Part shown: positions 33,026-42,205 of the stretch, piece by piece
How the letters are laid out: each line of letters begins with the position of its first letter
Position numbering within the stretch: position 1 is the stretch's first letter
Assembly: GCF_921293095.1 (NCBI RefSeq)
Contig: NC_060253.1
Span: 82,683,992 to 82,747,991 of the forward strand
Direction of reading: 5' to 3'
DNA from: Ischnura elegans
Taxonomy: Eukaryota > Arthropoda > Insecta > Odonata > Coenagrionidae
DNA length: 64,000 nucleotides
Program-made: the position numbers and the translations under genes
The notes under the pieces: model-generated
Databases searched by the model: none
What the model was told of the DNA's origin: nothing
The model's input: the letters and a program-made list of their open reading frames with translations, nothing else

Positions 33026-33136
33026 ATGGATGATTTACATCGGCGTAGACTGATTTTGGCCGCAGCAGCAGTTATATTGCATCGGCGACGAAATGAACAA
33101 CAGCGTCGTAGAATATGGCCGAGAGAATTGCAATAA
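33026..33136 (+). pseudogene. Harbinger transposase N-terminal fragment
   Basis: Starts in an ideal context (GCCACCATGG). The product begins MDDLHRRRLILAAAAVI and continues HRRRNEQQRRRIWPREL, the short hydrophobic stretch plus Arg-rich tract and (W/F)V.P/RELL-like motif typical at the start of HARBI1-like nucleases. The frame ends at TAA (33134-33136) one codon after REL-Q; translation past it gives RRRTGYRLINMV, similar to the usual RRE.GAY..L continuation, so the stop is probably a mutation. The DDE catalytic domain is gone. Recognition is from memory of the family pattern; a profile search was not possible. Confidence 0.6.
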
Positions 33137-33423
33137 AGAAGACGTACTGGCTACAGACTCATCAATATGGTGTATTTTCAAATATCAATGTTAAATGACT
33201 AGATTGCAAATTAGATGGCAGTCAATGGCAATGGCAAGATGGCCACTGCCAGCTGAGCGCATTCGTATTGTTGGGCTAATAAATGAGCGTATTTGATTCG
33301 GTGGGGAATTTTTGAGCGTTTGTGCAGTGGAGGCATTGAGTTCATATTACTATTACAGAGTGGTAAGGGAGTATATAGAGTATTTATGAGTGGAGGTATC
33401 ACTCTCTTCAGCAGGTTTGCTAT

Positions 33424-33777
33424 CAGTGGCGCCGACTCCATGGGGCCTGAGGGGGCCCGAGCCCCCTCAAAGATTCGTTTGGGGGGGCAGAGCCCCCTCA
33501 ATGATTCAAGAAAATAATTTAGCTATATTATGCTTTGTGGAATTACAAAAAAAGTATTGGTAATTTTTATTTCCCATGTTTGACGATAGTTACCTTTTAA
33601 AATAAATTTAACCATGTGTTAAAACAAATAATTATAAGGTTAAGCAGGTTAACTGAATCAAGTGGTGTGAATCATGAAAGTGTTTCGGTGCTGCGACACA
33701 CTTTGAATTTAACCTCTTCCCGGGGCAAGACCTCCGATATGGGCCCCCCCAATATTTTTTATAAGTCGGCGCCCCTG
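33424..33777. mobile_element. hAT MITE, 354 bp, exact 8-bp target duplication
   Basis: Ends CAGTGGCGCCGACT and AAGTCGGCGCCCCTG; TTTGCTAT is repeated exactly at 33416-33423 and 33778-33785. G/C-rich GGGGCCTGAGGGGGCCC and CCCCCTCA blocks lie inside the left end. Inserted in Harbinger copy B, so younger than it. Confidence 0.85.
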
Positions 33778-34089
33778 TTTGCTATTGTTTACTTCTCACA
33801 GTCGGGCGTGTTTATGTTTACGTATGTCGTTCCCACGATTGTCAAACGTTGTGTTGTAATCGCTCCATTCAGGCATGCACTCTGATTGGCTGATATGAGG
33901 TTTCAGCGACGGTTTTAGCGATGAAAAAAGCGACCAGACGAGTGATGAAAAAAGTGATGGGAATCCTCTTCATTGGAGACGAATGCGAACAACGGTTGCG
34001 TGCGACGATCAATTTAGACTCAAGTGATCGCTGGAGTGATCACTCGAAAATTACGATAAAAATGATCGTGTGATTCAAGCTTTAGTTTA

Positions 34090-35305
34090 CCACGAATATA
34101 AACTTTGGTTTACCGACGTCGTTACAACTAATTTCTCCGTGGAATTAGGTACGCTCTGCTTGTCAGCGACGAAAGCGGTGACTTTTATGAATGCGTTCAA
34201 ATGCGCGGTGGATATGAGGTATTGCATTCTTAATATTGGTATGCTGCGTGTGATTCGTGGCTTCACGGTTTAATGTTATTTAGGCTTAAATTAAATTTAG
34301 TAAGGAAAATAGTTTTATTTTCTAGCTCTCAATGGGAGACTTTAGTCATGATTTTTTACAGAAATTTCCCAGACGGGTTTGGTTTAATCCACTACATGAC
34401 TCGCTAGTAAAAAGCAGAAAATAAAAATTAAATTAAAAAAGCATACTTTAACAAACATGCTTTTTTCAAAAACAGTGTAAAATGCGCTAAAAATTAAAAA
34501 AAGAAGATTTTCATACCTCGGAGAAATTTGTGTTGCATAGGTTTAGGTATTAATATCGCGTGCCTATCCTTACTCACCTATCAATTTCTTCTACATTCCC
34601 TTCTAATAAATCTAATCATAACTCACGCTCTATTCTCCGATTGATGAAAAGCTCATTTGTGCAAAACTTACCTAAATGTTATGAAATGTTCACGGTCCAT
34701 AGCGTGTGCCTACCCCATAGCGACGCGTAGGATTCGGAAATACTTCCGAATCCGACTTCGCGCTCGCTTTGAAGGAGCTGTTCAGGAATATTAGAAAAGA
34801 GGATCCTCACGTCGGCCTCTAAATGTGTTGTCTTCCACCGCGAATTTGAATAAGTTTGCAAAGGTCGCCACTCGTGTCGCTGATGGACAAATTGATCCGA
34901 GTTTCACGGGAAGATGAGGTATAATTGGGGGTATATAAATAAAAGATAGCTGCACTTTTCCACAATATCGTGCTTAGTGGAAATATTGTGGAAAAGTGCT
35001 AGCATATTTTATTTAAATGTGTTTAAGTTCCGCCATATAACGCCTGAATCTGTTGACCATAATTCGGGGTATTAATCGAAACTTACTCAAATGATGATGT
35101 GATCTATCCAACTCATTACTTTTCAATACTATTCCTCGTAATAACAAACATTAAATTGCAAAATATTGGATAAAAAAAGATCGCATTGGACTCGTCGCCG
35201 CGCCTCGGACATTTTTGACAACCGATTATAATGCGACCAAAGTGGCAACAGAAATCACCGTTCTATGGGAAGGAATTGGGCCTTCTCTATGCTGTCCCCT
35301 TGGAG
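34090..35305. repeat. repeat family U, inverted pair
   Basis: A plus-strand unit at about 34105-34215 (GGAATTAGGTACGCTCTGCT then TGTCAGCGACGAAAGCG) is inverted at about 34810-34930, and 34780-35305 is collinear with 22500-22905. The pair suggests a long-TIR DNA element or two opposed copies. Unclassified. Confidence 0.5.
34952..34999. repeat. perfect 17-bp hairpin
   Basis: GCACTTTTCCACAATAT (34952-34968) pairs perfectly with ATATTGTGGAAAAGTGC (34983-34999) around a 14-nt loop. It interrupts repeat family U relative to the 22.6 kb copy, so it is probably a tiny insertion rather than a conserved RNA. Confidence 0.5.
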
Positions 35306-35553
35306 CTGTTCCTCTCGATTGGTGATCCTCGTCCGTGCTCATTTCTTCATTCGACTGTTTCCATATCGCACGTGATCCGACTCTGATGATGGACTACGGG
35401 GACGTCGGGAGGAAACGATCGTATACCTCTCACGAACTGATACGTGTCCAGACATATCAGTGAGGTGGAAATGATATGCGGAAAGATTTGTTGAATTTTT
35501 TTCGGAAGCTCTTTGCGTAAAAATGTTGGAATCCAGAGCTTTACTTCAAGAGG

Positions 35554-35990
35554 GGGATCGGGATGGTGTGATGGCTAGAGTGCTTGCTTCCCAACCCGTG
35601 GGCTCGGGTTCAAGTCCCGGCGATGGCAGAGAATTTACAGAGATTCCTGCTTGAGTGTTTTGTGGCGGACAATTCAAGTTCAACATTCCGTCCATCGTAT
35701 GGGACGTAATATCGTGCTCCCCTTGTCGCCTTTTGTTACGAACAGGTTAAAGCCAACGACGCCGGATTTCACTCTATACTTCCTTTTTGATATGATTTTC
35801 GCGATGTCGATCATTTACCGTGCTTTGTGGGTCATACTTAAGGTACAGCACTCCATCCGTCGGATGGAGCGTTAAGACGTGGCGCCTTTCGTTAAGAACT
35901 GGCTAATTCAGACGCCGGGTTTCTCTCCATCTTCCTTCCATAGCATTCCTTCATGGCGCAAATGACCACAGCTGTCGCGTCGCGACCCGA
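35554..35990 (+). mobile_element. SINE-A copy 2, two internal units
   Basis: Head: TGATGGCTAGAGTGC, B box GGGTTCAAGTCCCGGCG, then GGCAGAGAATTTACAG. The body block (ACTCCGTCCNTCGNATGGGACG family) occurs twice, at about 35677 and 35841, 164 bp apart, joined by a TTGATATGATTTTCGCGATG linker that also appears in the 46.2 kb copy. The 3' end GCAAATGACCACAGCTGTCG is retained. Confidence 0.85.
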
Positions 35991-35999
35991 CAGCTGAGG

Positions 36000-37229
36000 C
36001 AGCAATTTTATTTGAAGAAAAAACACCTTAAATAATGCTGCATACAGATGGCTATACGATCCCGTTATAAATTGTGGTTCCTTGCGTCATTGCTATCTAG
36101 CAGGTACGTGTTATTGCTAGCGAGTCAGCCACCGTCTGGATATAGGCGGAGGGTAGGCAATCTCAACGCGTGACTTTGCAGCTGCATAATATTTTTATAA
36201 CTTACATAAACTTTGTAAAAGTTAGCAATCATGATGAAGCATTTACTTGCGGATATCGCTACACCTACGGCGACTTTATTTTTAAAAGTTGCAAAACTGA
36301 CTTTTGTCCCGCTAGATTAGCGATTGGGACCACTGTGCGTCGGTCGTATTCTCAAAATACCATACATTCACCGTAAGAGGACGTATCTCTTCCACTCGAC
36401 CAGTCCTATTTTGTCTTCTTACTTTGAAGCTTGCCCGTAGTTCCTTCTTCCACGATGTTTGGTCTATGAGAGGATGAACTTTGCTCCTGGTCCCTCATAG
36501 CCCGTGACTCCGCCACGTTGCCCAGTTGGCTAGTGTCAAAAGGGTCTGCCCTATCTCCCATGAGTATACAGGATGGAGAAAAATTTTGTCACGAAATTTT
36601 AGGAACCAAAATTATGGATGATTTTCAGGGCAAAAACGCGCAATTCTTAAACTACAGAATCTTAGAGGCAAGCTCTCCGATTTTCCGTGAGCTCACTCTG
36701 TTGTCGGACGATCTGGACAACTCATGACTTCGCATTATACGCCTGCCGTAGATCGCGATGTATGGTAATAAAATATACGTATTAGAATTTAAAAACACCA
36801 TTTTTATCAACAATATCCCACTGATATGATATATTTTGTTCAAACAAAGGAGCATAGGTGAAGTGGATTTTTTTTCGGTTGTCATTTTATTCATACATTT
36901 TTCCAATTTATTAAACGAATGCTGTTTCTTTATGCGTTTAGGCGGATTACACAATGAAGCTCCAGCAACCTGGAATGAACTTTCGAAGATATCCACATCT
37001 GCATAATACCCTGCGAGCCACCTCTAGGGTGTTTGGCAGGGGGTGATCAATCACCAGTATGCAGCATGCCATCGGACTCCCACATGCACACTACATGGTC
37101 CAAAAACGACACGCACACTAACAAATTATACTACCACATGCTGTTAGAAATAATAATTAAATCAGAAACATGCATTAAGTTATACAAAAGTTAGTAGGCT
37201 ACACTATATGTCATCTAATATATTTGTGA
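36000..37229. other. unassigned
   Basis: No recognised gene or repeat. The open frames at 36170-36376, 36518-36727 and 36652-36996 match nothing known to me. Confidence 0.4.
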
Positions 37230-37530
37230 GTTCTAACGCTGCCGTTATCACCTCTTCTTGACCGTGGAAAAAAAGACATTCAGAATCTGTCTGTTCTACA
37301 TTCTATCTCTCTTATTTTATTTATATGACCTGATCTTCTATAGTATATTGGCGTTCGTAATATATGGCTAACTACGTTAGGAAAGAAACTGCTCTTTAAT
37401 TTATCTAAAAGGTTTAGTCTATCTTTCAATCTACGGTCTGACAGGGATTCCCATCCGAGTTTATCTAATAAGTCAGTTACGCTAACAGGACTATCTAACG
37501 ACTTTTCACGTAACAAATTTGCCGTGCCGA
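37230..37530 (-). pseudogene. LINE-B reverse transcriptase C-terminal fragment
   Basis: The frame at 37280-37516 reads DLLDKLGWESLSDRRLKDRL then NLLDKLKSSFF, and ends KIREIECRTDR; residue for residue it parallels the C-terminus at 60137-60895 (LSELGWEPLETRRLRARLRL, KLREMFCRTGR). After a frameshift in the T-run at about 37268-37275 the SFFPRSRR block follows, matching NSFFPRTIK. Only the last ~90 residues remain. Confidence 0.75.
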
Positions 37531-37892
37531 TTGCGGTGGAATGTGTACTGTAGTGAGGACCTTGTTTCTATCATTACGATAGATTGTGTGATTGAGAAGG
37601 GTTGTAGGAGGTATTCATGATAAAAGTGAGGCAAAAAATAGGCAGCCCCTATTTCATTCTGAATAAAGTTCCGTCGGGTATCCAAGCTCGTGAAAGACCC
37701 TCTGAGTCGATGATTTCAGTATTCCCTGAAGATGAGGAACAAACCATGAATCTTCGGACACTATGGATGTAGATAGACACGACCACCTGAGAGAAGATCC
37801 AATAAACTGTATGTAGTGTATCCATGATCCAAAATCGTTCATATATTATGGTTGCACTGCAGTAAGAATATCAGGGATATAATTGCATATTG
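37531..37892. other. unassigned
   Basis: No feature recognised. Confidence 0.4.
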
Positions 37893-38206
37893 TTAATTAG
37901 TTGATAGGAGAATTGAGTGGAGAGCTGCGTCAAACCAATCTTAGGATTGTCGACCATTGATGATGATGATGAATTTCGTTAATAAATAGGAGGTTTATAA
38001 AATTGATAGAATTGATGAGAGGACTTTCGTGTTATTGCATTAACACTAACAGGAAGGAATGGCCCATACGTCATGTTCAAAATGAAATTTAACTCTCATT
38101 TTCCATCTTTTTCTTCTGGATTTCCAAAAAGCTAATTAAAAATGTTCTAATTTGCTTTGAAAATCCCATTTTTTGTGAATGATATTACTGTTTTCGGTCT
38201 TGAAAA
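37893..38206 (+). repeat. duplicated segment, copy 1 (lacks the Penelope-like insertion)
   Basis: About 310 bp, starting in a LINE-A 3' end (GATAGGAGAATTGAGTGGAG, with a GATGATGATGATGA tail) and continuing through TTTCGTTAATAAATAGGAGG to GTGAATGATATTACTGTTTTCGG-type sequence. It is collinear with 39290-39584 plus 40924 onward. At about 38176-38190 it shows the uninterrupted target of the Penelope-like element. Confidence 0.8.
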
Positions 38207-38244
38207 ATACACTAAAAATGGTAATTGAAACACTCAATTATATA

Positions 38245-38350
38245 ACTCCACTACAGGTCATGGTTTCAACACCCTAAACCTTTTTGAGGTGAAAAAAATG
38301 AAAATGAAATTTAGTCTTGAAATTACATAGTGTCGAAACCATGGTCGATA
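38245..38350. repeat. short inverted repeat with GAAACCATGGTC
   Basis: AGGTCATGGTTTCAACAC (about 38255) is inverted at 38331-38347 (GTGTCGAAACCATGGTCG). The right arm has GAAA-CCATG-GTC, the 3' half of a hammerhead core, but no CUGANGA precedes it. Compare the arms at 18880 and 19446. Confidence 0.4.
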
Positions 38351-38959
38351 GCTCAGATATATATTAGTGTGTGGAAATAACCATTTTTTTTATTTTATCA
38401 TGGATATATCGCATTTCTACCATGTCAAGTCTGAAACGATTCACTATATAGTAAGTGTGTTATGCATAATTCATTCATATATTATAGCGTTTAAATTTGT
38501 CTGTGATCAATCGCCCTCCATCAAAGTTGTGCATAGCCGTATTTTGATAGCGAGTGACGAGGCGTAATCCTCTTCCATTTAACCCGACTTGTATGCCGAG
38601 AGAAACTTTCTATTCGATTTTGGTCATACATATCAGGACCCATTAGACTAAATTCGGGTATCGTAACGATAAACACGCGAGAAGATTGCTTGTAAATCAT
38701 ACTGCATTGACGCTTGTAACGCAATTATCATCCCACGGAGAAACGGATGGAAAATTATCATAAGTGACAAGTACCATGCAACCTCTTTTGCAAACACCTT
38801 GATATTGCGACCGATCAGGAAGAAGTTATACTAGTTATGGCGGTTGTGGTTGAACTGAAATTCCACAACGAATTTACTTATGGTAGTTTTTGACAGAGCT
38901 GGATGCATCTCACGTTTTAATCCGTAAAATTAAGCATAAGTTTTTGTTGAGGAATTCTT
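38351..38959. other. unassigned
   Basis: No feature recognised. Confidence 0.4.
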
Positions 38960-39045
38960 CTCGGGCTTTACCCCAGGTTAATTCAGCCGTATTGCCCGAC
39001 GTTTCGGAAACCGACTTGTCTTCCATTTTCAAGGCGTTTAACTGA
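38960..39045 (-). repeat. probable Penelope-like terminal-repeat remnant
   Basis: Minus strand reads GGAAGACAAGTCGGTTTCCG then AAACGTCGGGCAAT, a CCGAAACGTCGG block that resembles terminal repeats of Penelope-like elements. The upstream core is CTTGAAAATGG, not CUGANGA, so it is not scored as a ribozyme. About 240 bp of unassigned sequence follows. Confidence 0.35.
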
Positions 39046-39289
39046 ATGAATTTCACATTGAATCGAATCGATCGTTTGGCGTATACACAATAAGGCTCAG
39101 GTGTCGTCCGATGATCTTTTTGAGTTCTTTATGCGCTTCCCTTTTGTTTTTAATGCAACTGATCACAGGTCTCTATGTATTGCTAAGATGAAATCCAGAA
39201 ATTTTTGAGATTGAGGCGGATCTCAATAGCTTTCTTAATTATGCGGTCCTGGTGTAGTTCCCGAGAATATTTCCTAAAAATTTGCGTAT

Positions 39290-39584
39290 TACTAATTAGC
39301 TGATAGGAGAATTGAGTGGAGAGCTGCGTCAAACCAATCTTAGGATGGTTGACCATTGATGACGATGAATTTCGTTAATAAATAGGAGGTTTATAAAATT
39401 GGATAGAGTTGATGAGAGGACTGTCGTGTTATTGTATTAACACTAACAGGACGGAATAGCCCATACGTCATGTTCAAAATGAAATTTAACTCTCATATTC
39501 CATCCTATTCCTCTGAATTTTCAAAAGCAAATAAAAAATGTTCTAATTCGCTTTAAAAATCCCATTTTTTGTGAATGATATTAG
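39290..39584 (+). repeat. duplicated segment, copy 2 (interrupted by the Penelope-like element)
   Basis: Collinear with 37893-38190. It resumes after the insertion at 40924 (TGTTTTCGATTTTG, compare CTGTTTTCGGTCTTG at 38191). Starts with the LINE-A 3' signature CGTCAAACCAATCTTAGGAT. Confidence 0.8.
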
Positions 39585-39631
39585 TTAATAATAAAACGTT
39601 ATTGTTCTTTTCCACACGATTTAATTAATAC

Positions 39632-39663
39632 GACCGGTTTCGTCGCAGAGGCGACATCATCAG
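39632..39663 (-). ncRNA. hammerhead-like motif 4 (downstream terminal repeat)
   Basis: Minus strand, same sense as the coding region: CUGAUGA (39657-39663), one U, stem II GUCGC/GCGAC around a 4-nt loop, GAAA (39638-39641), self-complementary CCGG as a minimal helix III, and cleavage triplet GUC (39632-39634). GUAC before the core can pair with GUAU after the triplet as the start of helix I. This is the type I arrangement reported for Penelope-like elements. Confidence 0.7.
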
Positions 39664-39702
39664 GTACAGAATCCGTTATAATAACAGTTATTTTGTTCTT
39701 GT

Positions 39703-40740
39703 TTATCTGGTTGCTATTACGTTGGTAGGGGAGGGTTGCGTTGGGGTTGGAGCGTCACTCAGCTTCAGGGGAATCTCCAAGAGCGGGGAATAGTTTACAA
39801 AAATATTTTCATTTGCTAAAATTCCATTTTTTATATGCTTCCTTATCTCCAACTCCTCCAAGCAGTCCATCCTTCTTCCCTTTCCCTCAAGGTGGAGAAT
39901 TTCCGGAACAAAATTGCTCCTGTGGTCACTCTCCCATAGATGTTTCGCAAAATGCGTTTTTTCTAACTCCCCGTTTCTCAAATGCCTTCCGTGTTCCTCT
40001 GCTCTTACTCGGAACGAACGTCCAGTCTGGCCTATGTAATAGGTCTCACAGTCACTGCACTTGAGCCTGTAAATGCCACTTCTATCATTTAAGTCAATTT
40101 TATCTTTTGTATTGCATAATAACGCCCTTAAATTAGATGTGTTATAATATGCTATTTTAAAGTCCTCTCTGGGAAAAAGGTTTGCGGTTGCCTGTGAAAT
40201 ATTTCCATAATAACTCAGTTTGCACCAGCGTTTCTTATGCTCATTATGAATGGATGAATGGTATATCATTTTCTGTGCCCGGAGGGAGTATTTCTTCCTT
40301 AACAATTTATCTATGACACTTTCTTCGTATCTGTTTTTAACTGCAATGTTTTTGATGGTTTTGATTTCCATGGCGAGGTTCTCGGCAGAGAGGGGGATGT
40401 TGAGTGCTCTGTTTAACATGGCATGAAAGGCGGTTAGCTTATGAGAGGGGTGGTGGCGGGAGTCGCAGGGGATGACATGGTCGGTGGTAGTCTCTTTCCT
40501 GTAGATTTTGAAGTCGTAGCCTTTTTCCGAGGTTGAAATAGTGATATCGAGAAAGTTGATACTATGGTTGGATCCTTTTTCAAATGAGAACTTTATGTTT
40601 TTGGCTTGTGTATTCAGTTTATTCAAAAATATGTCCAGTTGCCTCATAGTACCAGTCCATATGGCAAACACATCGTCAACGTACCTGTACCAGCAATGGA
40701 TAAAATTGGCGATAATAATAATAATTGGCGATAATTTAAT
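39703..40740 (-). CDS. Penelope-like polyprotein, C-terminal part: RT catalytic end + GIY-YIG endonuclease
   Basis: The frame is open from the truncation point (about 40740) to the stop at 39703, about 345 residues. It begins IHCWYRYVDDVFAIW with the catalytic YVDD at 40672-40683; the codon annotated as a start near 40671 is GTG within VFAI and is not initiation. Next comes the RT thumb/linker (SINFLDITISTSEKGYDFKI, then YRKETTTDHVIPCDSRHHPS, a Penelope hallmark), and then the endonuclease: GIYRLKCSDCETYYIGQTGR gives the GIY-10-YIG motif, followed by FRVRAEEH, FAKHLWESDH and a conserved Glu in LEELEI. RT and nuclease act together in target-primed reverse transcription in the nucleus. The RT fingers/palm N-terminus are missing, so the copy cannot move on its own. 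No stop or frameshift interrupts the remaining part. Confidence 0.9.
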   Translation of the reverse strand: MKLSPIIIIIANFIHCWYRYVDDVFAIWTGTMRQLDIFLNKLNTQAKNIKFSFEKGSNHSINFLDITISTSEKGYDFKIYRKETTTDHVIPCDSRHHPSHKLTAFHAMLNRALNIPLSAENLAMEIKTIKNIAVKNRYEESVIDKLLRKKYSLRAQKMIYHSSIHNEHKKRWCKLSYYGNISQATANLFPREDFKIAYYNTSNLRALLCNTKDKIDLNDRSGIYRLKCSDCETYYIGQTGRSFRVRAEEHGRHLRNGELEKTHFAKHLWESDHRSNFVPEILHLEGKGRRMDCLEELEIRKHIKNGILANENIFVNYSPLLEIPLKLSDAPTPTQPSPTNVIATR

Positions 40741-40792
40741 AGCAACCAGATAAACAAGAACAAAATAACTGTTATTATAACGGTTTCTGTAC

Positions 40793-40825
40793 CTGATGAT
40801 GTCGCCTCTGCGACGAAACCGGTCG
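40793..40825 (+). ncRNA. hammerhead-like motif 5 (upstream terminal repeat, inverted)
   Basis: Plus strand copy: GUAC (40789-40792), CUGAUGA (40793-40799), U, GUCGC (40801-40805), CUCU, GCGAC (40810-40814), GAAA (40815-40818), CCGG, GUC (40822-40824), GUAU (40825-40828). Identical core to the downstream copy although on the opposite strand, as expected from the inverted repeat arrangement. Confidence 0.7.
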
Positions 40826-40939
40826 TATTAATTAAATCGTGTGGAAAAGTACAATAACGTTTTATTATTAAGAATGGATTTTCACAAAGTAAAGCCAGAA
40901 ACACTCAAGTTTAATGATATTAGTGTTTTCGATTTTGTA

Positions 40940-42205
40940 AAGAATCGCGAGCAAGGAATATGAGACTAAAGGTAAAGGTGGGTGGGGAAATACTTGATCA
41001 GTTAGAGCACTTCAAGTATTTAGGCAGCACGTTAGAGGAAAACGGATACAGTAGCAAGGAAATCAGGAAGAGAATTGCATTAACAAAGGAGGCGTTCATG
41101 AACAGGAAGGAGCTTATGAGAGGATCATTATATAAGACTTTTATGAAAAGGTTCGTAAAGAGTTTGATCTGGAGAGTAGCGCTTTACGGTGCGGAAGTGT
41201 GGACATTAAGGAAGGAGGACGAGAGAAGACTGGAGGGGAGGGGATGTTGAAAGCAGTGTTAGAGGGTAATCAGTCGATGGAGTACAAATGAGGACCTTAG
41301 AAGCCAAGAGGGATAGGTACATGCAATTTTTTAAAAAATCACTGCACCTTAAAGTATATGCTTATCGGTGATTCACTTGAATCCGTTTGCCACAACAATA
41401 TTGTGTACCTCACCAACCATTATCTGCAAACGGTGGTTTCCTATTATTTTTTATTGCCTAAATCGAAAGATTATTACTCCTGGAGTACGTATTTCACGCT
41501 TTTAGATTTTTAAATGACGATATCTATTTTTTGCGATTAAATGAAAAGTGAAAATTTTCAATCGCGCGAAAACGCGACGGCTAAGTATGAATGCTGGGAA
41601 AAATCCGTGTGACGTCGCTCTGGTTCCCGCTGCCGCAAGTGAGGAGCCCTTGGGGCGAAGCTTTGAGCGCTGATACGACGCAGGATGCTAGCAGGTTGCA
41701 GAGTACCCTAGTACTAGACTAGCGGTTAAAATTGACCCTTGCCATTCGTCTAAACCGGTATTTCTAAAACCAAATAATTTGTACATTATGAATACACTAA
41801 TGGTGGGCAACGAATCGCAATCAATGGCTTTCGTTTTCTTTGATGAAGGAAACTACCCTATTATCTCCAAAAATAAAAAATGCACTTATCCCCTTGGATT
41901 CTAGGGTTCTCAAATATTGGAGCACATTAAGAAATAAAGAAGGCTAAAGAAAAGCGAAGTCCTCTAAAAACCTTGAGGGGAAGACGGGACAACTTACTTA
42001 GCCACATTACGAGGCCTGATACAAACGATCGTAGATGGGCAAGTGGAAGGGAAGAAGGGCAAGGGACGGCCTCGAATAGGTCAGGTTATAAAAGATGTGA
42101 AAATAAAGAAATAGGTCTCGATGAAAAATGCTAGCGGATAGGAGTGAGCAATGGAGAGCAGCGTAAAACCAATGTTAGGATTTTTTACTGATGATGATGA
42201 TGTGG
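40940..42205 (+). pseudogene. LINE-A reverse transcriptase C-terminus, interrupted by TIR-M copy 3
   Basis: The frame at 40960-41250 reads LKVKVGGEILDQLEHFKYLG, EIRKRIALTKEAFMNRKELM, then VALYGAEVWTLRKEDERRLE, the thumb and LYGAE.WT...DERRLE segment of LINE polymerases; it is the least mutated LINE-A stretch here. It ends when EGRGC departs from the usual EMWCWRRM, by a frameshift or deletion. LINE-A sequence resumes at about 41900 and reaches the 3' signature near 42165-42205, with TIR-M copy 3 in between. Confidence 0.75.
41431..41860. mobile_element. TIR-M element, copy 3 (internally deleted, opposite orientation)
   Basis: Ends CGGTGGTTTCC and GGAAACTACCCTA. It is about 430 bp because the middle found in copies 1 and 2 (including TGACGTCA) is lost. 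Flanks read TTATCTGCAAA on the left and TTATCTCCAAA on the right; this could be a ~10-bp target duplication but conflicts with the 2-bp estimate from copy 1. Confidence 0.7.

Larger units (their letters stand above)
32781..34081 (+). mobile_element. PIF/Harbinger element, copy B, with transposase remnant
   Basis: Ends AGCCTGAATAACACGATC and GATCGTGTGATTCAAGCT, flanked by TAA (32778-32780) and TTA (34082-34084). It is longer than MITE copy A because it retains about 450 bp of internal sequence including a transposase start at 33026, and because a hAT MITE sits at 33424-33777. It links the MITE family to a Harbinger parent. Confidence 0.75.
39585..40912 (-). mobile_element. Penelope-like element, 5'-truncated, inverted terminal repeats
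   Basis: 1,328-bp insertion with AATGATATTAG duplicated at 39574-39584 and 40913-40923. It holds one minus-strand coding region (RT end plus GIY-YIG endonuclease) between two ~130-bp terminal repeats in inverted orientation (39587-39718 and 40735-40870), each with a hammerhead-like core. Tandem or inverted terminal repeats, variable 5' truncation and GIY-YIG nuclease are defining traits of Penelope-like elements. The repeats are nearly identical, and the frame is open, so insertion is fairly recent. About 42 bp (40871-40912) lie outside the right repeat. Confidence 0.9.

Noticed and set aside
38985..39030. hammerhead ribozyme in the CCGAAACGTCGG block
   Set aside because: The required CUGANGA core is absent (CTTGAAAATGG instead).
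41420..41873. 10-bp target duplication for TIR-M copy 3
   Set aside because: TTATCT(G/C)CAAA is suggestive, but copy 1 in a known target allows only 2 bp, so not accepted as the family rule.
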